DNA of 64,000 nucleotides. Origin: CALKHT01 sp964511575. Lineage in GTDB: Bacteria > Planctomycetota > Phycisphaerae > Phycisphaerales > Phycisphaeraceae. Each line of letters opens with the position of its first letter. The stretch's first letter is position 1. The stretch is taken from the NCBI GenBank assembly GCA_964511575.1, contig CAZEFM010000001.1:1-64000 (forward strand), read 5' to 3'. This document shows, piece after piece, positions 18,221 to 26,508 of the stretch. The position numbers were made by a program, and so were the translations under genes. A model generated the notes under the pieces. That model did no database searches and was not told where the DNA came from. It was given only the letters and a program-made list of their open reading frames with translations.

Positions 18221-19237
18221 TCATTTCAGCCAGTCGAGGAGTTGAGGGGCGAAGTAGGTGATGATCAGGTCGGCGCCGGCGCGGCGGATGGCGTAGGTGA
18301 CTTCCAGTGCCGCGGGTTTCAGGTCGAGCCAGCCGTTGGCCGCCGCGGCGTGGAGCATCGCGTATTCCCCGCTCACGTGATACGCCGCCACCGGCACATC
18401 GCACGCCTCACGCACCTGGTGGATGATGTCCAGATACGCCCCGGCCGGTTTCACCATCACCATGTCCGCGCCTTCGGCGAGGTCCGTCGCCAGTTCGCTG
18501 CGCCATTCCCTGCCGCGTCGATAATCCATTTGGTAGCCGCACCGATCGCCAAACCGCATGCCGCCGCCGCCCGCCTCGCGGAACGGGCCGTACAGGTTCG
18601 ATGCGTACTTCACGCTGTAGGCCATGATCGGCGTCTGCTCGAAACCGGCATCGTCAAGTGCCGCGCGAATCGCCGCCACCTGACCGTCCATCATGCCCGA
18701 CGGCGCGACGACATCCGCGCCGCTTTCCGCCTGCATCACCGCCGTCTGCGCATACAGCGCCAGCGTCCGATCGTTGTCGACCGATGCCTGCACGTCCCCG
18801 CCTTCATGCCTCGGTGTGTTCCCTTCCAGCACCCCACAATGCCCGTGCCGCGTGTACTCGCACAGGCAGAGGTCGGCATACATCACGACATCCAACCCCG
18901 CGTCGCGCACCGCGCGCAGCGTGCGGTTCACCGGCGCATCGGGTGATCGGGCGTAGCTGCCCTCATCATCCTTTTTGTTGTCGGGCGTCACGCCGAAGAG
19001 CAGAAACTGCCGCAGGCCGCGTCCGCTGAGTTCGCGGATCGTCGCCACCGCCTGCGTCACCGGCAACTGCGCGATGCCGGGCATCGAGGATATCGCCACC
19101 GCTTCATCCGCATCGCTCACGAACAGCGGGTAGATCAACTGCGCAGGCTGCAACGTCACGTCGGTCACCGCATCCCGCAGCAACCGACCCCGCCGCAACC
19201 GCCGCAACCGCGTGACCTGTCGTTTCGATCGTTCCAT
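18221..19237 (-). CDS. hemB: Delta-aminolevulinic acid dehydratase (porphobilinogen synthase)
   Basis: HemB condenses two 5-aminolevulinate molecules into porphobilinogen in tetrapyrrole synthesis. The frame is open for another 170 codons upstream, but I start at ATG 19237 (MERSKRQVTRLRRLRRG). This gives 338 residues, the normal family length. Key features are the metal site with three cysteines (DLCLCEYTRHGHCG), which marks the zinc-dependent class, and the two active-site lysines in AYSVKYASNLYGPFREA and MVKPAGAYLD. RCGYQMDYRRGREW is the usual segment after the first lysine. It is not clustered with other heme genes. The zinc-type cysteines contrast with the Mg-type enzymes of many alphaproteobacteria. 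Confidence 0.96.
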   Translation of the reverse strand: MERSKRQVTRLRRLRRGRLLRDAVTDVTLQPAQLIYPLFVSDADEAVAISSMPGIAQLPVTQAVATIRELSGRGLRQFLLFGVTPDNKKDDEGSYARSPDAPVNRTLRAVRDAGLDVVMYADLCLCEYTRHGHCGVLEGNTPRHEGGDVQASVDNDRTLALYAQTAVMQAESGADVVAPSGMMDGQVAAIRAALDDAGFEQTPIMAYSVKYASNLYGPFREAGGGGMRFGDRCGYQMDYRRGREWRSELATDLAEGADMVMVKPAGAYLDIIHQVREACDVPVAAYHVSGEYAMLHAAAANGWLDLKPAALEVTYAIRRAGADLIITYFAPQLLDWLK

Positions 19238-19251
19238 GGGGACATGATAGC

Positions 19252-19322
19252 GAGGGGGAGGGAGCGGCGAAGGGGCGGAAGCACGAAGGCGTGGAGGCAC
19301 GAAGGGATGGAGGGATCCATCC
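19252..19322. repeat. GGCACGAAGG-class repeat
   Basis: This is a G-rich stretch upstream of hemB with the words GGCGAAGGGGCGGAAGCACG and GAGGCACGAAGGGATGGAG. It shares GGCACGAAGG with the elements at 44439-44540 and 45121-45290. It would lie in the hemB leader or promoter region. Confidence 0.55.
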
Positions 19323-19450
19323 AACATTCTCCCTGTGCGGGCATCGGGGCGATTCCGAAGGTGACGCTGTGTGTGGCGTAACCGTTGATTCCGCTTTGCA
19401 CGACACGCTACGTTCGGGAGGTAAGTACCTCTTTCCACAGGAGACTCGAC

Positions 19451-19606
19451 ATGTTGAAGCGAATCGCGTCCGGCTTGTTCATGCTCGCCCTGCTGCTTGT
19501 GCCCGCGGCGTGCAACACCATCGAAGGTGCCGGGGAAGACATCGAGGCGGCGGGTGAAGGCATCAGCGAAGGCGCCGAGGAAACCCAGCGCGAAATGCGA
19601 CGCTGA
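19451..19606 (+). CDS. Entericidin-like small lipoprotein, copy A
   Basis: This is a 51-residue lipoprotein of the entericidin EcnA/EcnB type. The signal peptide (MLKRIASGLFMLALLLVPAA) ends in the lipobox VPAAC, with Cys21 as lipidation site. The mature part, CNTIEGAGEDIEAAGEGISE, is the classic entericidin signature. The ATG at 19451 follows CAGGAGA. Upstream, TTGATT (19385) and a CTACGTT box suggest a promoter. A perfect 6+6 palindrome GAGGTA-AG-TACCTC (19418-19431) lies in the leader and could be an operator or hairpin. Entericidins are small membrane lipoproteins tied to stationary phase and envelope stress in Enterobacteria. A second related gene lies at 20615. Confidence 0.85.
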   Translation: MLKRIASGLFMLALLLVPAACNTIEGAGEDIEAAGEGISEGAEETQREMRR

Positions 19607-19779
19607 TCCGGCGAAGGCGGGGCGCGGTCGATGTCGCTCGGCCGCGCCCGAATCGCCATCACCATCGAGCGCCATCGCATCGATCACGTACGACAAACAC
19701 GCGGCACCTCGACAAACACCGCCATCGTCCACACATCCGCCGTTACAATGGACACGCATCCAAGGGCGGTAACCGTGTC

Positions 19780-20526
19780 ATGTCCGATGTGCCTCGTCCA
19801 CCCAGGCTGTCCAGCCAGGGCATTGCCCCCGATTCCAGGCTCTGCTGGGACTGCAATTACGATCTGCGCGGATTGACCCAACCCGTCTGCCCGGAGTGTG
19901 GCCGGACGTTCGACCCGCGCGACGCCACTACCGTCAACTGCGGCGACCCGGTCGGCCCGATCGCACGAATGTTCCTCAAGCCGATCGGCTGGACATTTGC
20001 GCTGGTGATGGCGGTGCTGTTCCTTGCCACGCTCTGGCGGGCGACACACCCCGCGTTCTATTACCCCTCCACGGCCGCCAGCATCATCATCGTCTGGCTG
20101 ATCGTCTGGAGCGTTTATGGTGTGCGCGCGACGGCCGCCGACGAGGTGGCGCGACGCTACGGCCTGTGCGAATTGCCGAGCCGACGCAAAGCAAAGATTC
20201 ACCTGCTCATCGCCACGGTGATCGTCACCGCCATCCTGAGCATGAAGCTGCCGCTTTATCTGGGGTTTGTCACGGCACGCGGCGAACTGGACCGTATCGC
20301 GCACGATCTCACCGCGGAGCAGCCGATTGTCATCCAACTGCCCCGCCGTGCCGGAATCTATCGCGTGGTCCACGTGGAGGACTTGAGCACGTCAGATTCC
20401 ACCTTCGTTGTGCTTTATCTTGAGAAAGACGCCTTCTTCATCTACAGCCCGGGCGGCCGAAACGACTGGTACGACGAAGGTGCCAATGGACACCTCGCAG
20501 GCCCGTGGTACTGGTTCGCCGACTGA
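19780..20526 (+). CDS. YDLRG zinc-ribbon membrane protein, copy 1
   Basis: This 248-residue protein has an N-terminal treble-type zinc ribbon, CWDCNYDLRGL (Cys22, Cys25) and CPECGRTFDPRDATT (Cys37, Cys40), followed by three predicted membrane helices near residues 68-88, 98-116 and 145-168. A soluble C-terminal domain of about 80 residues contains VIQLPRRAGIYRVVHVEDL. The ribbon motif recurs in two shorter proteins at 42681 and 43125. It lies between two entericidin-like lipoprotein genes on the same strand. The function is unknown. The ribbon probably binds zinc on the cytoplasmic side. The start has only a weak ribosome binding site. Confidence 0.75.
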   Translation: MSDVPRPPRLSSQGIAPDSRLCWDCNYDLRGLTQPVCPECGRTFDPRDATTVNCGDPVGPIARMFLKPIGWTFALVMAVLFLATLWRATHPAFYYPSTAASIIIVWLIVWSVYGVRATAADEVARRYGLCELPSRRKAKIHLLIATVIVTAILSMKLPLYLGFVTARGELDRIAHDLTAEQPIVIQLPRRAGIYRVVHVEDLSTSDSTFVVLYLEKDAFFIYSPGGRNDWYDEGANGHLAGPWYWFAD

Positions 20527-20614
20527 ACGCGGGCACGATGCATCCACCGCGTTTGAACCAACATCCCAGCCCGTGGATACTTTGTGTGATTGATCACGTG
20601 ACACGGAGGTTGCC

Positions 20615-20773
20615 ATGATCAGACGTTGGGTGATGTTGTTGGTATTGGCGGGGGTGACGCTGTTGCCTGTGGGGTGTCACACCGTGGAAGGGTTCGGCCG
20701 GGATGTTTCCGCGGCGGGTGACACGGTGAGCCACACTGCCCGGGAGACGCGCGAAAGCCTGGAGATCGATTGA
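20615..20773 (+). CDS. Entericidin-like small lipoprotein, copy B
   Basis: This 52-residue lipoprotein gene is easily missed by length cut-offs. ATG 20615 follows a strong CGGAGGT ribosome binding site. The signal peptide (MIRRWVMLLVLAGVTLLPVG) ends in the lipobox LPVGC at Cys21. The mature part reads CHTVEGFGRDVSAAGDTVSH, matching the entericidin pattern C-x-T-V/I-E-G-x-G-x-D-x-x-A-A-G. It is clearly related to copy A at 19451 but diverged, with Arg/Glu rather than Glu-rich spacing. Copies A and B flank the zinc-ribbon gene on the same strand. Whether they form a toxin/antidote pair, as EcnA and EcnB were proposed to do, cannot be told. Confidence 0.8.
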   Translation: MIRRWVMLLVLAGVTLLPVGCHTVEGFGRDVSAAGDTVSHTARETRESLEID

Positions 20774-20782
20774 GCGCATCGC

Positions 20783-21655
20783 TCACGTTTCGTCGGCGGC
20801 GGGCGGGTCGATGGGCAGGAGGATGGTGAAGTCGGTGCCCCGGCCGAGTTCCGTGTGCACCTGCACCGCGCCGCCGTGCTCCTCGACAATGCGCCGCGTG
20901 GTGGGCAGGCCAAGGCCCGTGCCGCTGGGCTTGCTGGAAAAGTAAGGCTGAAAGATTTTGGCGAGCGTCTGCTCGTCGATGCCCGGCCCGGTGTCGATGA
21001 CGTGGATCAGCGCATCGCCGCCATGCCGATCGACACGCACGAACAATTCGTTCGCCCCGCCGTGTGCCACTTTCCCCTTCTCCCGCGCGGTGCGCATCGC
21101 CTGCGTGGCGTTGATGAGCAGGTTCAGCAGCGCCTGTTTCAGCAGTGACGGGTCGGCGCTCACCACCATCGGGCTGCCGTACGGCTGCGTGCGAATGGTG
21201 ATGCCCGCCTGCGCCGCCTGCGGCTCGAAGAAATCGACCAGTTCATCGACCAGCTCGTTGAGGTTTGTGGCGGTGCGGTCGAGGCGAATCCGCCCGGCGA
21301 AGCGCAGGAAGTCTTCGAGAATGTCGCGCAGCCGATGCGTCTCACGGGTGAGCGAATCGAAGCGGCGTTGCAGTCGGTTGACGCGGTCGTCGGGCAGCGT
21401 GCCGGGCGGCGACTGATGCACCAGGTCGGCCAGGTCCTCCTGCACCAGTTGCAGGTTGAGGCCGATGGTCGAGAGGGGGTTTTTGATCTCGTGCGCCAAC
21501 CCGCCGGTGAGCGTGCCCAGTTCCGCCAGTCGTTCGTTGGCGCGGGCGCGCTGCTCGAGTCGACGCACCCGCCGCTCCGTCCGCTTGGCGACCACCATCG
21601 CCAACGGCACCGTGAGCAACACCCCCGCGGCAATGCCAAGAAAGAACCAGGCCAT
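20783..21655 (-). CDS. Sensor histidine kinase (NtrB/ZraS-like catalytic core)
   Basis: This 290-residue histidine kinase has one N-terminal membrane helix (residues 2-23) and a basic coiled segment, and no sensing domain outside the membrane. The H-box is LAHEIKNPLSTIGLNLQLVQ with His55. The N-box is LLINATQAM, the G1 box DTGPGIDE, and G2 GTGLGLPTTRRIVEEHGG. I start at ATG 21655; 17 further in-frame codons upstream begin with an unlikely start. A TATAAT hexamer lies 8 bases before this ATG, hinting at a very short or absent leader. No response regulator is adjacent, so it is an orphan. The 3' end is 10 bases from the entericidin-like gene B, transcribed toward it. Confidence 0.9.
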   Translation of the reverse strand: MAWFFLGIAAGVLLTVPLAMVVAKRTERRVRRLEQRARANERLAELGTLTGGLAHEIKNPLSTIGLNLQLVQEDLADLVHQSPPGTLPDDRVNRLQRRFDSLTRETHRLRDILEDFLRFAGRIRLDRTATNLNELVDELVDFFEPQAAQAGITIRTQPYGSPMVVSADPSLLKQALLNLLINATQAMRTAREKGKVAHGGANELFVRVDRHGGDALIHVIDTGPGIDEQTLAKIFQPYFSSKPSGTGLGLPTTRRIVEEHGGAVQVHTELGRGTDFTILLPIDPPAADET

Positions 21656-21746
21656 GGCGAGGATTATAGAGCCGCCCGCGATGGTCACACACAACCTGCC
21701 GGGCAATGCCCAGCATCAAGTGCATCACCGCGGCCATCCCCACGCA

Positions 21747-22601
21747 TCAGGGTGTGCCCGCGGTGACTTCCACCCCTTCGCGGAAGGTGATCGACTCGAT
21801 CACCGCCTCGCCGTACCGCGCCCAAAGTTCGTGGGCGGGCTTTTCGTGTTCGCGGCGGGGCAGCTCAAACGTGACAACGCCCACGTTCAGTTCCATCGAC
21901 GCGAACGAGCCAAGCGAGCCCGGCCGACTGCCCAGCTTCTTCACCGGCAGGCCGCTCAACTCCGCCAACCGATGCGCGAGCGATTCGATCGGGCCGTCGT
22001 AATCGATGCATGCCAGCGGCTGATGGAAGGAGATGATGCGCGTCGGCTGCCATTCGAGGATGAGGTTGTGGATGAGCAGCGCCTCGGGCTCGCTCAGCGG
22101 TGCTTCGCCGTGCGCGGGGCGTTTGGTTCGGTTGGGCGCGGGGAAGTTGCGGTTGAGGTCGACGCCCTGCGTGTTGCCGCGCAGCGCCATCGCGAAGCCG
22201 TCCGGGTTGGCGACGGGAACGATGATGACCTGCCGCCCATCGAGCAGTTGCGGGTGGTGACGCAAATGGTCGAGCAGGTAGAAGCAAAGCGGCGTGCCCG
22301 CCGGCTCGTTGCCGTGAATCGTCGCCATCACGAGCGTGACCTCGGGCCCGTTGCCGAGGATGTACGCTTCGATCGGCCTTCCCTCGACCGACTGCCCCAG
22401 CTCCAGGCACAGCTCGGGCGGGCCGCCGGCGTCCTCCGGCTCAACGGTCTCCTCCGCCAACCGCTGCACCTCAACGGGGGCGGGCACTTCCTCGGGGGCC
22501 ACCGCCGCAGCGCGATCCACCGCGCGAGGCCCCGTCGAACAACCCGCCAACACCATCAACACGCACCCGATCGCACGACCAACCCACCCACGTGACGACA
22601 T
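21747..22601 (-). CDS. M14 family zinc carboxypeptidase lipoprotein (murein-peptide amidase-like)
   Basis: This is a 284-residue lipoprotein. ATG 22601 has GGAGG 7 bases upstream and yields a signal peptide with lipobox LAGC (Cys21). The M14 catalytic domain begins at about residue 65. Zinc ligands His96 and Glu99 lie in IHGNEPAG, the substrate-binding residues are in NPDGFAMALRGNTQGVDLNRN, the third ligand is in ISFHQPL, and the catalytic Glu is probably in VVTFELPRREH. The closest known family is MpaA, which cleaves the gamma-D-Glu-mDAP bond of murein peptides. A lipid anchor would place it at the periplasmic face of a membrane, unlike cytoplasmic E. coli MpaA. It is divergent from the His-rich gene. 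Confidence 0.85.
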   Translation of the reverse strand: MSSRGWVGRAIGCVLMVLAGCSTGPRAVDRAAAVAPEEVPAPVEVQRLAEETVEPEDAGGPPELCLELGQSVEGRPIEAYILGNGPEVTLVMATIHGNEPAGTPLCFYLLDHLRHHPQLLDGRQVIIVPVANPDGFAMALRGNTQGVDLNRNFPAPNRTKRPAHGEAPLSEPEALLIHNLILEWQPTRIISFHQPLACIDYDGPIESLAHRLAELSGLPVKKLGSRPGSLGSFASMELNVGVVTFELPRREHEKPAHELWARYGEAVIESITFREGVEVTAGTP

Positions 22602-22664
22602 GGCGATTCCTCCGTGAAACGCAAACGCACGAGCCGGCAGTATACCGGGAACACACACCGTTCT

Positions 22665-22707
22665 GACAACACTTTGTCTTGACGCCGTCCGCCCAACACG
22701 GACAATG
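22665..22707 (+). promoter_or_regulatory. Candidate promoter with overlapping palindrome
   Basis: TTGACG (22679-22684), 17 bases and ACAATG (22702-22707) form a plausible sigma-70-type promoter for the His-rich gene. Immediately upstream, and touching the -35 box, lies the 14-bp perfect palindrome GACAA-cact-TTGTC (22665-22678), placed like an operator. The regulator is unknown. Confidence 0.35.
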
Positions 22708-23085
22708 GCTGGTCTGATGTTCCGCAAGCGTATTGCATGGGGAGGTATTGTCGCGCTGCTGCTCATGTCGAGCGGTGTGGTGCAATGGGCGCACCAGGCG
22801 ACGGATCATCACCCCGCCGGTCATTCGCACCTGACCGGTGCCCATGCCGATCACCACCACCACCACACGCACCACCCCGTAACGCCTTCCGACCATCACC
22901 CGGTCGATGATGACTGCGGGCTGTGCCATCTGATCCACCATTTTGCCGGCGTGCCGCTTATCGCTGCGCCGCTGTCCGTGCCGCTTGCGCTGCAAAGCAC
23001 GCACGCAACCGTCGCCGCACAGCAGCCGACGCTGTCGGTGACGCTCAACGGGGCCGGCCCGCGCGCTCCGCCTGTCCACATCTGA
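22705..23085 (+). CDS. His-rich small membrane/exported protein (DUF2946-like)
   Basis: The 126-residue product has an N-terminal hydrophobic segment (GIVALLLMSSGVVQWAH) followed by a dense histidine tract (about 18 His in 55 residues, including HADHHHHHTHH). It then carries a cysteine motif, DDCGLCHLIHHFAG, and a hydrophobic, Ala/Pro-rich tail. The His tract followed by C-x2-C resembles DUF2946-type proteins near metal-uptake genes. Metal binding outside the membrane is likely from composition alone. ATG 22705 overlaps the proposed -10 box, so translation may start at ATG 22717 instead. It is the first gene of a three-gene set with a prepilin and a PEP-CTERM protein. Confidence 0.7.
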   Translation: MAGLMFRKRIAWGGIVALLLMSSGVVQWAHQATDHHPAGHSHLTGAHADHHHHHTHHPVTPSDHHPVDDDCGLCHLIHHFAGVPLIAAPLSVPLALQSTHATVAAQQPTLSVTLNGAGPRAPPVHI

Positions 23086-23236
23086 CATTCCCGCATCAAC
23101 CTTTGACTTGTCACCCACGACCCCGCCGGGGGATCGGGGCGGTGTGCTGCGTTGGCCCATCGCGCGAGGCGATGACCCGTTGCCGCGCCATCACCGCCGG
23201 TTGATTCTTCTGCTTCAGATAAGGAAGGCGGTTGCC

Positions 23237-23971
23237 ATGCGCAACGTCTGTCGGTTCGGGTCGCGCCACGGCTGCGGCTTCACGTTGATCGAACTGTTGG
23301 TGGTGATCGCGATCATGGCGTTGCTGATCGCGCTGCTGTTGCCGGCGCTCAGCCGGGCGCGCGAGGTGAGCCGCGGCTCAGCCTGCCTCAGCAACATGCG
23401 CCAGCTCAGCATCGCCACGCTCACCTACGCCCACGACCACCGCGACGAACTACCCGCCGCCACCATGGGCCACGGCACCACATCGCACGGCGACGAGCAG
23501 GGAAGCTGGTTCTTTACCCTGCGGGACTACGGCAACACCACGCTGCTGCCCATCTGCCCCAGCGACGAAAGCCCGCACTTCCGCGAGCCCGAACCGACCA
23601 CCGGCCGACGCCGTCGCACCAGCTTCGGCTCCAACTACTTCCTCTCCGGCGAACTGCCCGGCTACGCACCGTATCGCTCGCTCACCGCGATCGGTCGGCC
23701 GAGCAACACCATCTTCGCCGCCGAACTCGCGCCCACCGGCGAGTACGCCGCCGCCGACCACGTGCATGCCGACCTCTGGCTGGTCAACACCGAAGCGCAG
23801 GCGCGCCGCATGGTCGCCATCGATCAACACAACGACCGCGCGAACTACACCTTCCTCGACGGCCACGCCGGCGTCCACGACCTCCACGATGTCTACCACG
23901 TCGGCCCGGGCAGCACCCCCGGCAACATCCGCTGGGTCCACAACCGCTGGGATCCCAAAGTCGGCTTCTGA
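23237..23971 (+). CDS. Type II pseudopilin-like protein with H-X9-DG motif (DUF1559 type)
   Basis: ATG 23237 follows AAGGAAGG and gives a 244-residue protein. The prepilin peptidase motif GFTLIELLVVIAIMALLIAL is cut after Gly. The cleaved helix is followed by the planctomycete-type segment SRAREVSRGSACLSNMRQL. Near the C-terminus is an exact H-X9-DG motif, where His is followed by nine residues and DG within QHNDRANYTFLDGHA. These proteins are very numerous in planctomycetes and are exported minor-pilin-like proteins of unknown function. The position between a His-rich protein and a PEP-CTERM protein suggests a shared surface role. An earlier in-frame start would precede the prepilin leader by 43 codons and is rejected. 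Confidence 0.88.
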   Translation: MRNVCRFGSRHGCGFTLIELLVVIAIMALLIALLLPALSRAREVSRGSACLSNMRQLSIATLTYAHDHRDELPAATMGHGTTSHGDEQGSWFFTLRDYGNTTLLPICPSDESPHFREPEPTTGRRRRTSFGSNYFLSGELPGYAPYRSLTAIGRPSNTIFAAELAPTGEYAAADHVHADLWLVNTEAQARRMVAIDQHNDRANYTFLDGHAGVHDLHDVYHVGPGSTPGNIRWVHNRWDPKVGF

Positions 23972-24026
23972 TCCCGACAAACCATTCCAACGTTTTCACA
24001 AACCCTCTTTTGAGAAAGGAACCCTC

Positions 24027-24602
24027 ATGCATCGCATCACAAACAGCATCATCATTGGCCTCGTCGCCTGCGTGCTGACCCCCGCCATCGCGCAGGCGCA
24101 GCACAGCGACGACATCGAAGTCGGCAAAAGCGCAGCGGGGCGGTTGGTGGTGAAAGGCGACTTCGATGAAATCTTCGAGCTCTCACCCATTGCCGAGGGC
24201 GGACTGATCGGCGGGTGGTCCGCCAACGAGCCGGGCCTCGATGCGATCGGCGAAGATGAAAGCGATGAATTCCTCTCGCTGCTGGGGGAGGGGCGACTCA
24301 TCGCGCTGAATATCGTCGAGCTGTCGCCCGGCCTGGTGCTGCGCGATCCGCTCAACCTCGCGGAACTGACGTCGCAGACGCCCCTGCCGACCAACCTGCA
24401 CTGGCACCCGCTGTTCCACGTGGAGGGGCCGGCAAACCCCGGCGACATCTACACCGCCACGCTCTACCTCAGCGACCTGAGCGCCCAGCCGCTGGCGGAC
24501 TCCGATGCGTTCACGCTGACGTTCCAGATCGTGCCCGAACCGGCCAGCCTCGCGCTGGTTGCAATGGGCGGTCTGACACTGCTGCGCAGGCGTCGCTGCT
24601 GA
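24027..24602 (+). CDS. PEP-CTERM anchored exported protein
   Basis: This is a 191-residue protein with a signal peptide ending IAQAQ at about residue 25. The C-terminal sorting signal VPEPASLALVAMGGLTLLRR combines the PEP motif, a hydrophobic helix and a basic tail, as cut by exosortase-type systems. The mature domain begins HSDDIEVGKSAAGRLVVKGD and contains LHWHPLFHV and PGDIYTATLYLSD followed by SDAFTLTFQI. This order resembles the all3515-type PEP-CTERM family reported as zinc (Zur) regulated in cyanobacteria; I recall this by pattern only. ATG 24027 follows AAAGGA. It is third in the set with the His-rich protein and the prepilin. Confidence 0.8.
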   Translation: MHRITNSIIIGLVACVLTPAIAQAQHSDDIEVGKSAAGRLVVKGDFDEIFELSPIAEGGLIGGWSANEPGLDAIGEDESDEFLSLLGEGRLIALNIVELSPGLVLRDPLNLAELTSQTPLPTNLHWHPLFHVEGPANPGDIYTATLYLSDLSAQPLADSDAFTLTFQIVPEPASLALVAMGGLTLLRRRRC

Positions 24603-24722
24603 CGTGGCTGCCAGCCTCTCTCCTTCTGAGTGGACATCACATCCCTCAGGAGGAGGGCGGCGCGTGGCTTCACCATCCGCGATGAGCCGCGTGGTTCCGC
24701 ATGCATCTGCGACCCGGAAATC

Positions 24723-25748
24723 TCAATCCTCAGAAACGGTCGTTGGGTCCGGCCGATACAGACGGGTTTCCAGCGCCCAGATTTTTTCCGTGAAGTTGCC
24801 GCCCGCGGCATCGCTCTTGTTCGACTCGCCCCGGCCGTGCACGATCGCCATGTGCGTCTTGGCGTCCAGGTTGTCCAGCAGGCTGATGGCGATCGCCTCG
24901 GGTGTCGCGGGGATCTTCTGCGCGCCGAACTCCGGCTTGCCGTGGTGCGACAGAATGATGTGATGCAGCACGCGCAGCAGCGGCTCGGGAATGCGGTTGC
25001 CCATCGCCGCACAATCATCCGCCTTGCGTTGCAGCCAGATGATGCCCCGCGCGATGTGCCCCACCAGGTGCCCCTCATCCGTGTAGCCGAACCCGCGCTC
25101 CCACGTCAGCTCCACGCACTTGCCCAGGTCGTGCAGGAACACACCCGCCAGCATCACGTCCCGGTTCAGTTCCGGATACAGCGGGCAGAACGCATCGACC
25201 AGCCGCATCAGGCTCAGCGTGTGCTCCAGCAGCCCGCCGATGTACGCATGATGCAGCGACATCGCCGCCGGGGCGCGACGAAAGCTTTCCATCAGCTCCG
25301 CATCATCGAGGTAGCACGCCATCAACGCCTTGAGCGCGCCGTGTTCGATCGTCGCCAGCCGCTCCTGAACCTCCCTGAACATCGCATCGATGTCGTGCTT
25401 CGTGCAGGGAAGCAGCTCCAGCAGATCGGTGTCCGTCGGCTGGGTCGGCTGAATCTGATGGATGATGATCTGCATCTCGCCCTGATAGGGCTGAACCTGT
25501 CCCTCGATTCGCACGAAACCGTCCGTGGGAAGGATGCTGAACAGCTCCTCCGACGCGTTCCACATGCGCCCGGGTGATCGGCCGGTCTTGTCCGCAAGCA
25601 GACACTTGATGAACGGCTTGCCGTTCTTCGTTTGGCCAAGCTGACAGTTCTGAATGGCGAACACGCCATCAATCAACTGATTGGCAACCAGATCCTGAAT
25701 ATATGCACGGCTGGCCAAGAGGCGAATCCTTCCCGGGGAGTGTGACAC
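24723..25748 (-). CDS. YhaM-type 3'-5' exoribonuclease (OB fold + HD domain)
   Basis: The product has 341 residues. The N-terminal OB-fold nucleic-acid-binding domain covers about residues 20-110 (GVFAIQNCQLGQTKNGKPFI, VRIEGQVQPYQGEMQIII). A metal-dependent HD domain follows: HHAYIGGLLEHTLSLMRL, the HD pair in LAGVFLHDLGKCVEL, and ILSHHGKPEFGA. This matches the YhaM family, which degrades short RNA and processes DNA ends in Firmicutes and is also found in planctomycetes. The gene is on the minus strand with a small Trm112-like gene just upstream, 69 bases away, so they are probably cotranscribed. Confidence 0.88.
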   Translation of the reverse strand: MSHSPGRIRLLASRAYIQDLVANQLIDGVFAIQNCQLGQTKNGKPFIKCLLADKTGRSPGRMWNASEELFSILPTDGFVRIEGQVQPYQGEMQIIIHQIQPTQPTDTDLLELLPCTKHDIDAMFREVQERLATIEHGALKALMACYLDDAELMESFRRAPAAMSLHHAYIGGLLEHTLSLMRLVDAFCPLYPELNRDVMLAGVFLHDLGKCVELTWERGFGYTDEGHLVGHIARGIIWLQRKADDCAAMGNRIPEPLLRVLHHIILSHHGKPEFGAQKIPATPEAIAISLLDNLDAKTHMAIVHGRGESNKSDAAGGNFTEKIWALETRLYRPDPTTVSED

Positions 25749-25817
25749 AAATCAACGCACCGGGCATCGTAGCGACTCAGGCGACGCCCAGCCACGCGGT
25801 GATTGGGCGCCACTCCC

Positions 25818-26036
25818 TCATTCCGCCGCTTTGGCGTGCTTGTCCCGAAACGCCTCAAGCGATGCGTAGCCCTCGGGCAGCTTCGCTTCGTCAGCGAGGA
25901 GGACGGGGATGCCATCGCGAATGGGGTAACGCAGCCCGCCCACCTCGGCCACGAGTTCATCCCCCTCCTGGCGCAGCTTCGAGCGGGTGACGGGGCAGAT
26001 GAGAATATCCAGCAGTTGCGGGTCGATGTTCGCCAT
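25818..26036 (-). CDS. Trm112-like zinc-ribbon protein (UPF0434)
   Basis: This is a 72-residue member of the Trm112/YcaR family. The opening MANIDPQLLDILICPVTRSK and the segment LVAEVGGLRYPIRDGIPVLL are diagnostic. Only one of the usual cysteines is present (CPVTRSKL with no second CPxC pair), as in many bacterial members, so zinc binding is doubtful. Trm112 proteins stabilise methyltransferases of tRNA, rRNA and release factors. A prmC homologue exists at 36693, although no link can be shown. It precedes the YhaM-type gene on the minus strand. Confidence 0.88.
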   Translation of the reverse strand: MANIDPQLLDILICPVTRSKLRQEGDELVAEVGGLRYPIRDGIPVLLADEAKLPEGYASLEAFRDKHAKAAE

Positions 26037-26508
26037 ACCCCTATCTTATAGAAACCCCACTACACACGCGACGCGGCGAGCATTGAAACCTGACATTTGT
26101 AAGGATAAAATAAGGTATCCCGAGCGATTCATCTTGACGGGATTTGCAGGATCAACGGAATGGTGACAGCCAGACCATCCGGAAAACCACACACTCCTCA
26201 CCACTCAGGGAGGCCAGCCCCCAGCAAGAAATCCGCAATTGAAAATAAAAAGACCATGTCGTCTTTGTCGTGGGGGTGACATTGTCATTTATTGAGATAA
26301 CTCATGACGAAACAATCGGTTGCAAACACGACGCCGAGGTCGGGGGGGGGCGGGGGGTGACCGACATTCCAAACCCCCGGGGATAGCCATCCCCGGGCTT
26401 TAATACGACCACTCACGACTCCACTTACCCTGTTTTGCTTCGTTCGACTCTGGGAGAGGAATAATCAATCAGCAATAATCAACTCGCAATTGCGATGGTG
26501 CCGAGCGC

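Noticed and set aside
19620..19649. GGGCGCGG...CCGCGCCC stem after entericidin-like gene A as a terminator
   Set aside because: The stem is good but no T-run follows and the loop is 14 bases, so a Rho-independent terminator is not convincing.
22471..23160. Minus-strand frame opposite the His-rich gene
   Set aside because: Antisense to both the M14 gene start and the His-rich gene; product rich in Val/Arg/Gly without a known motif.
26342..26357. G9-C-G6 tract as a G-quadruplex
   Set aside because: Only three separated G3 tracts with loops can be placed, so a canonical four-tract quadruplex is not supported.
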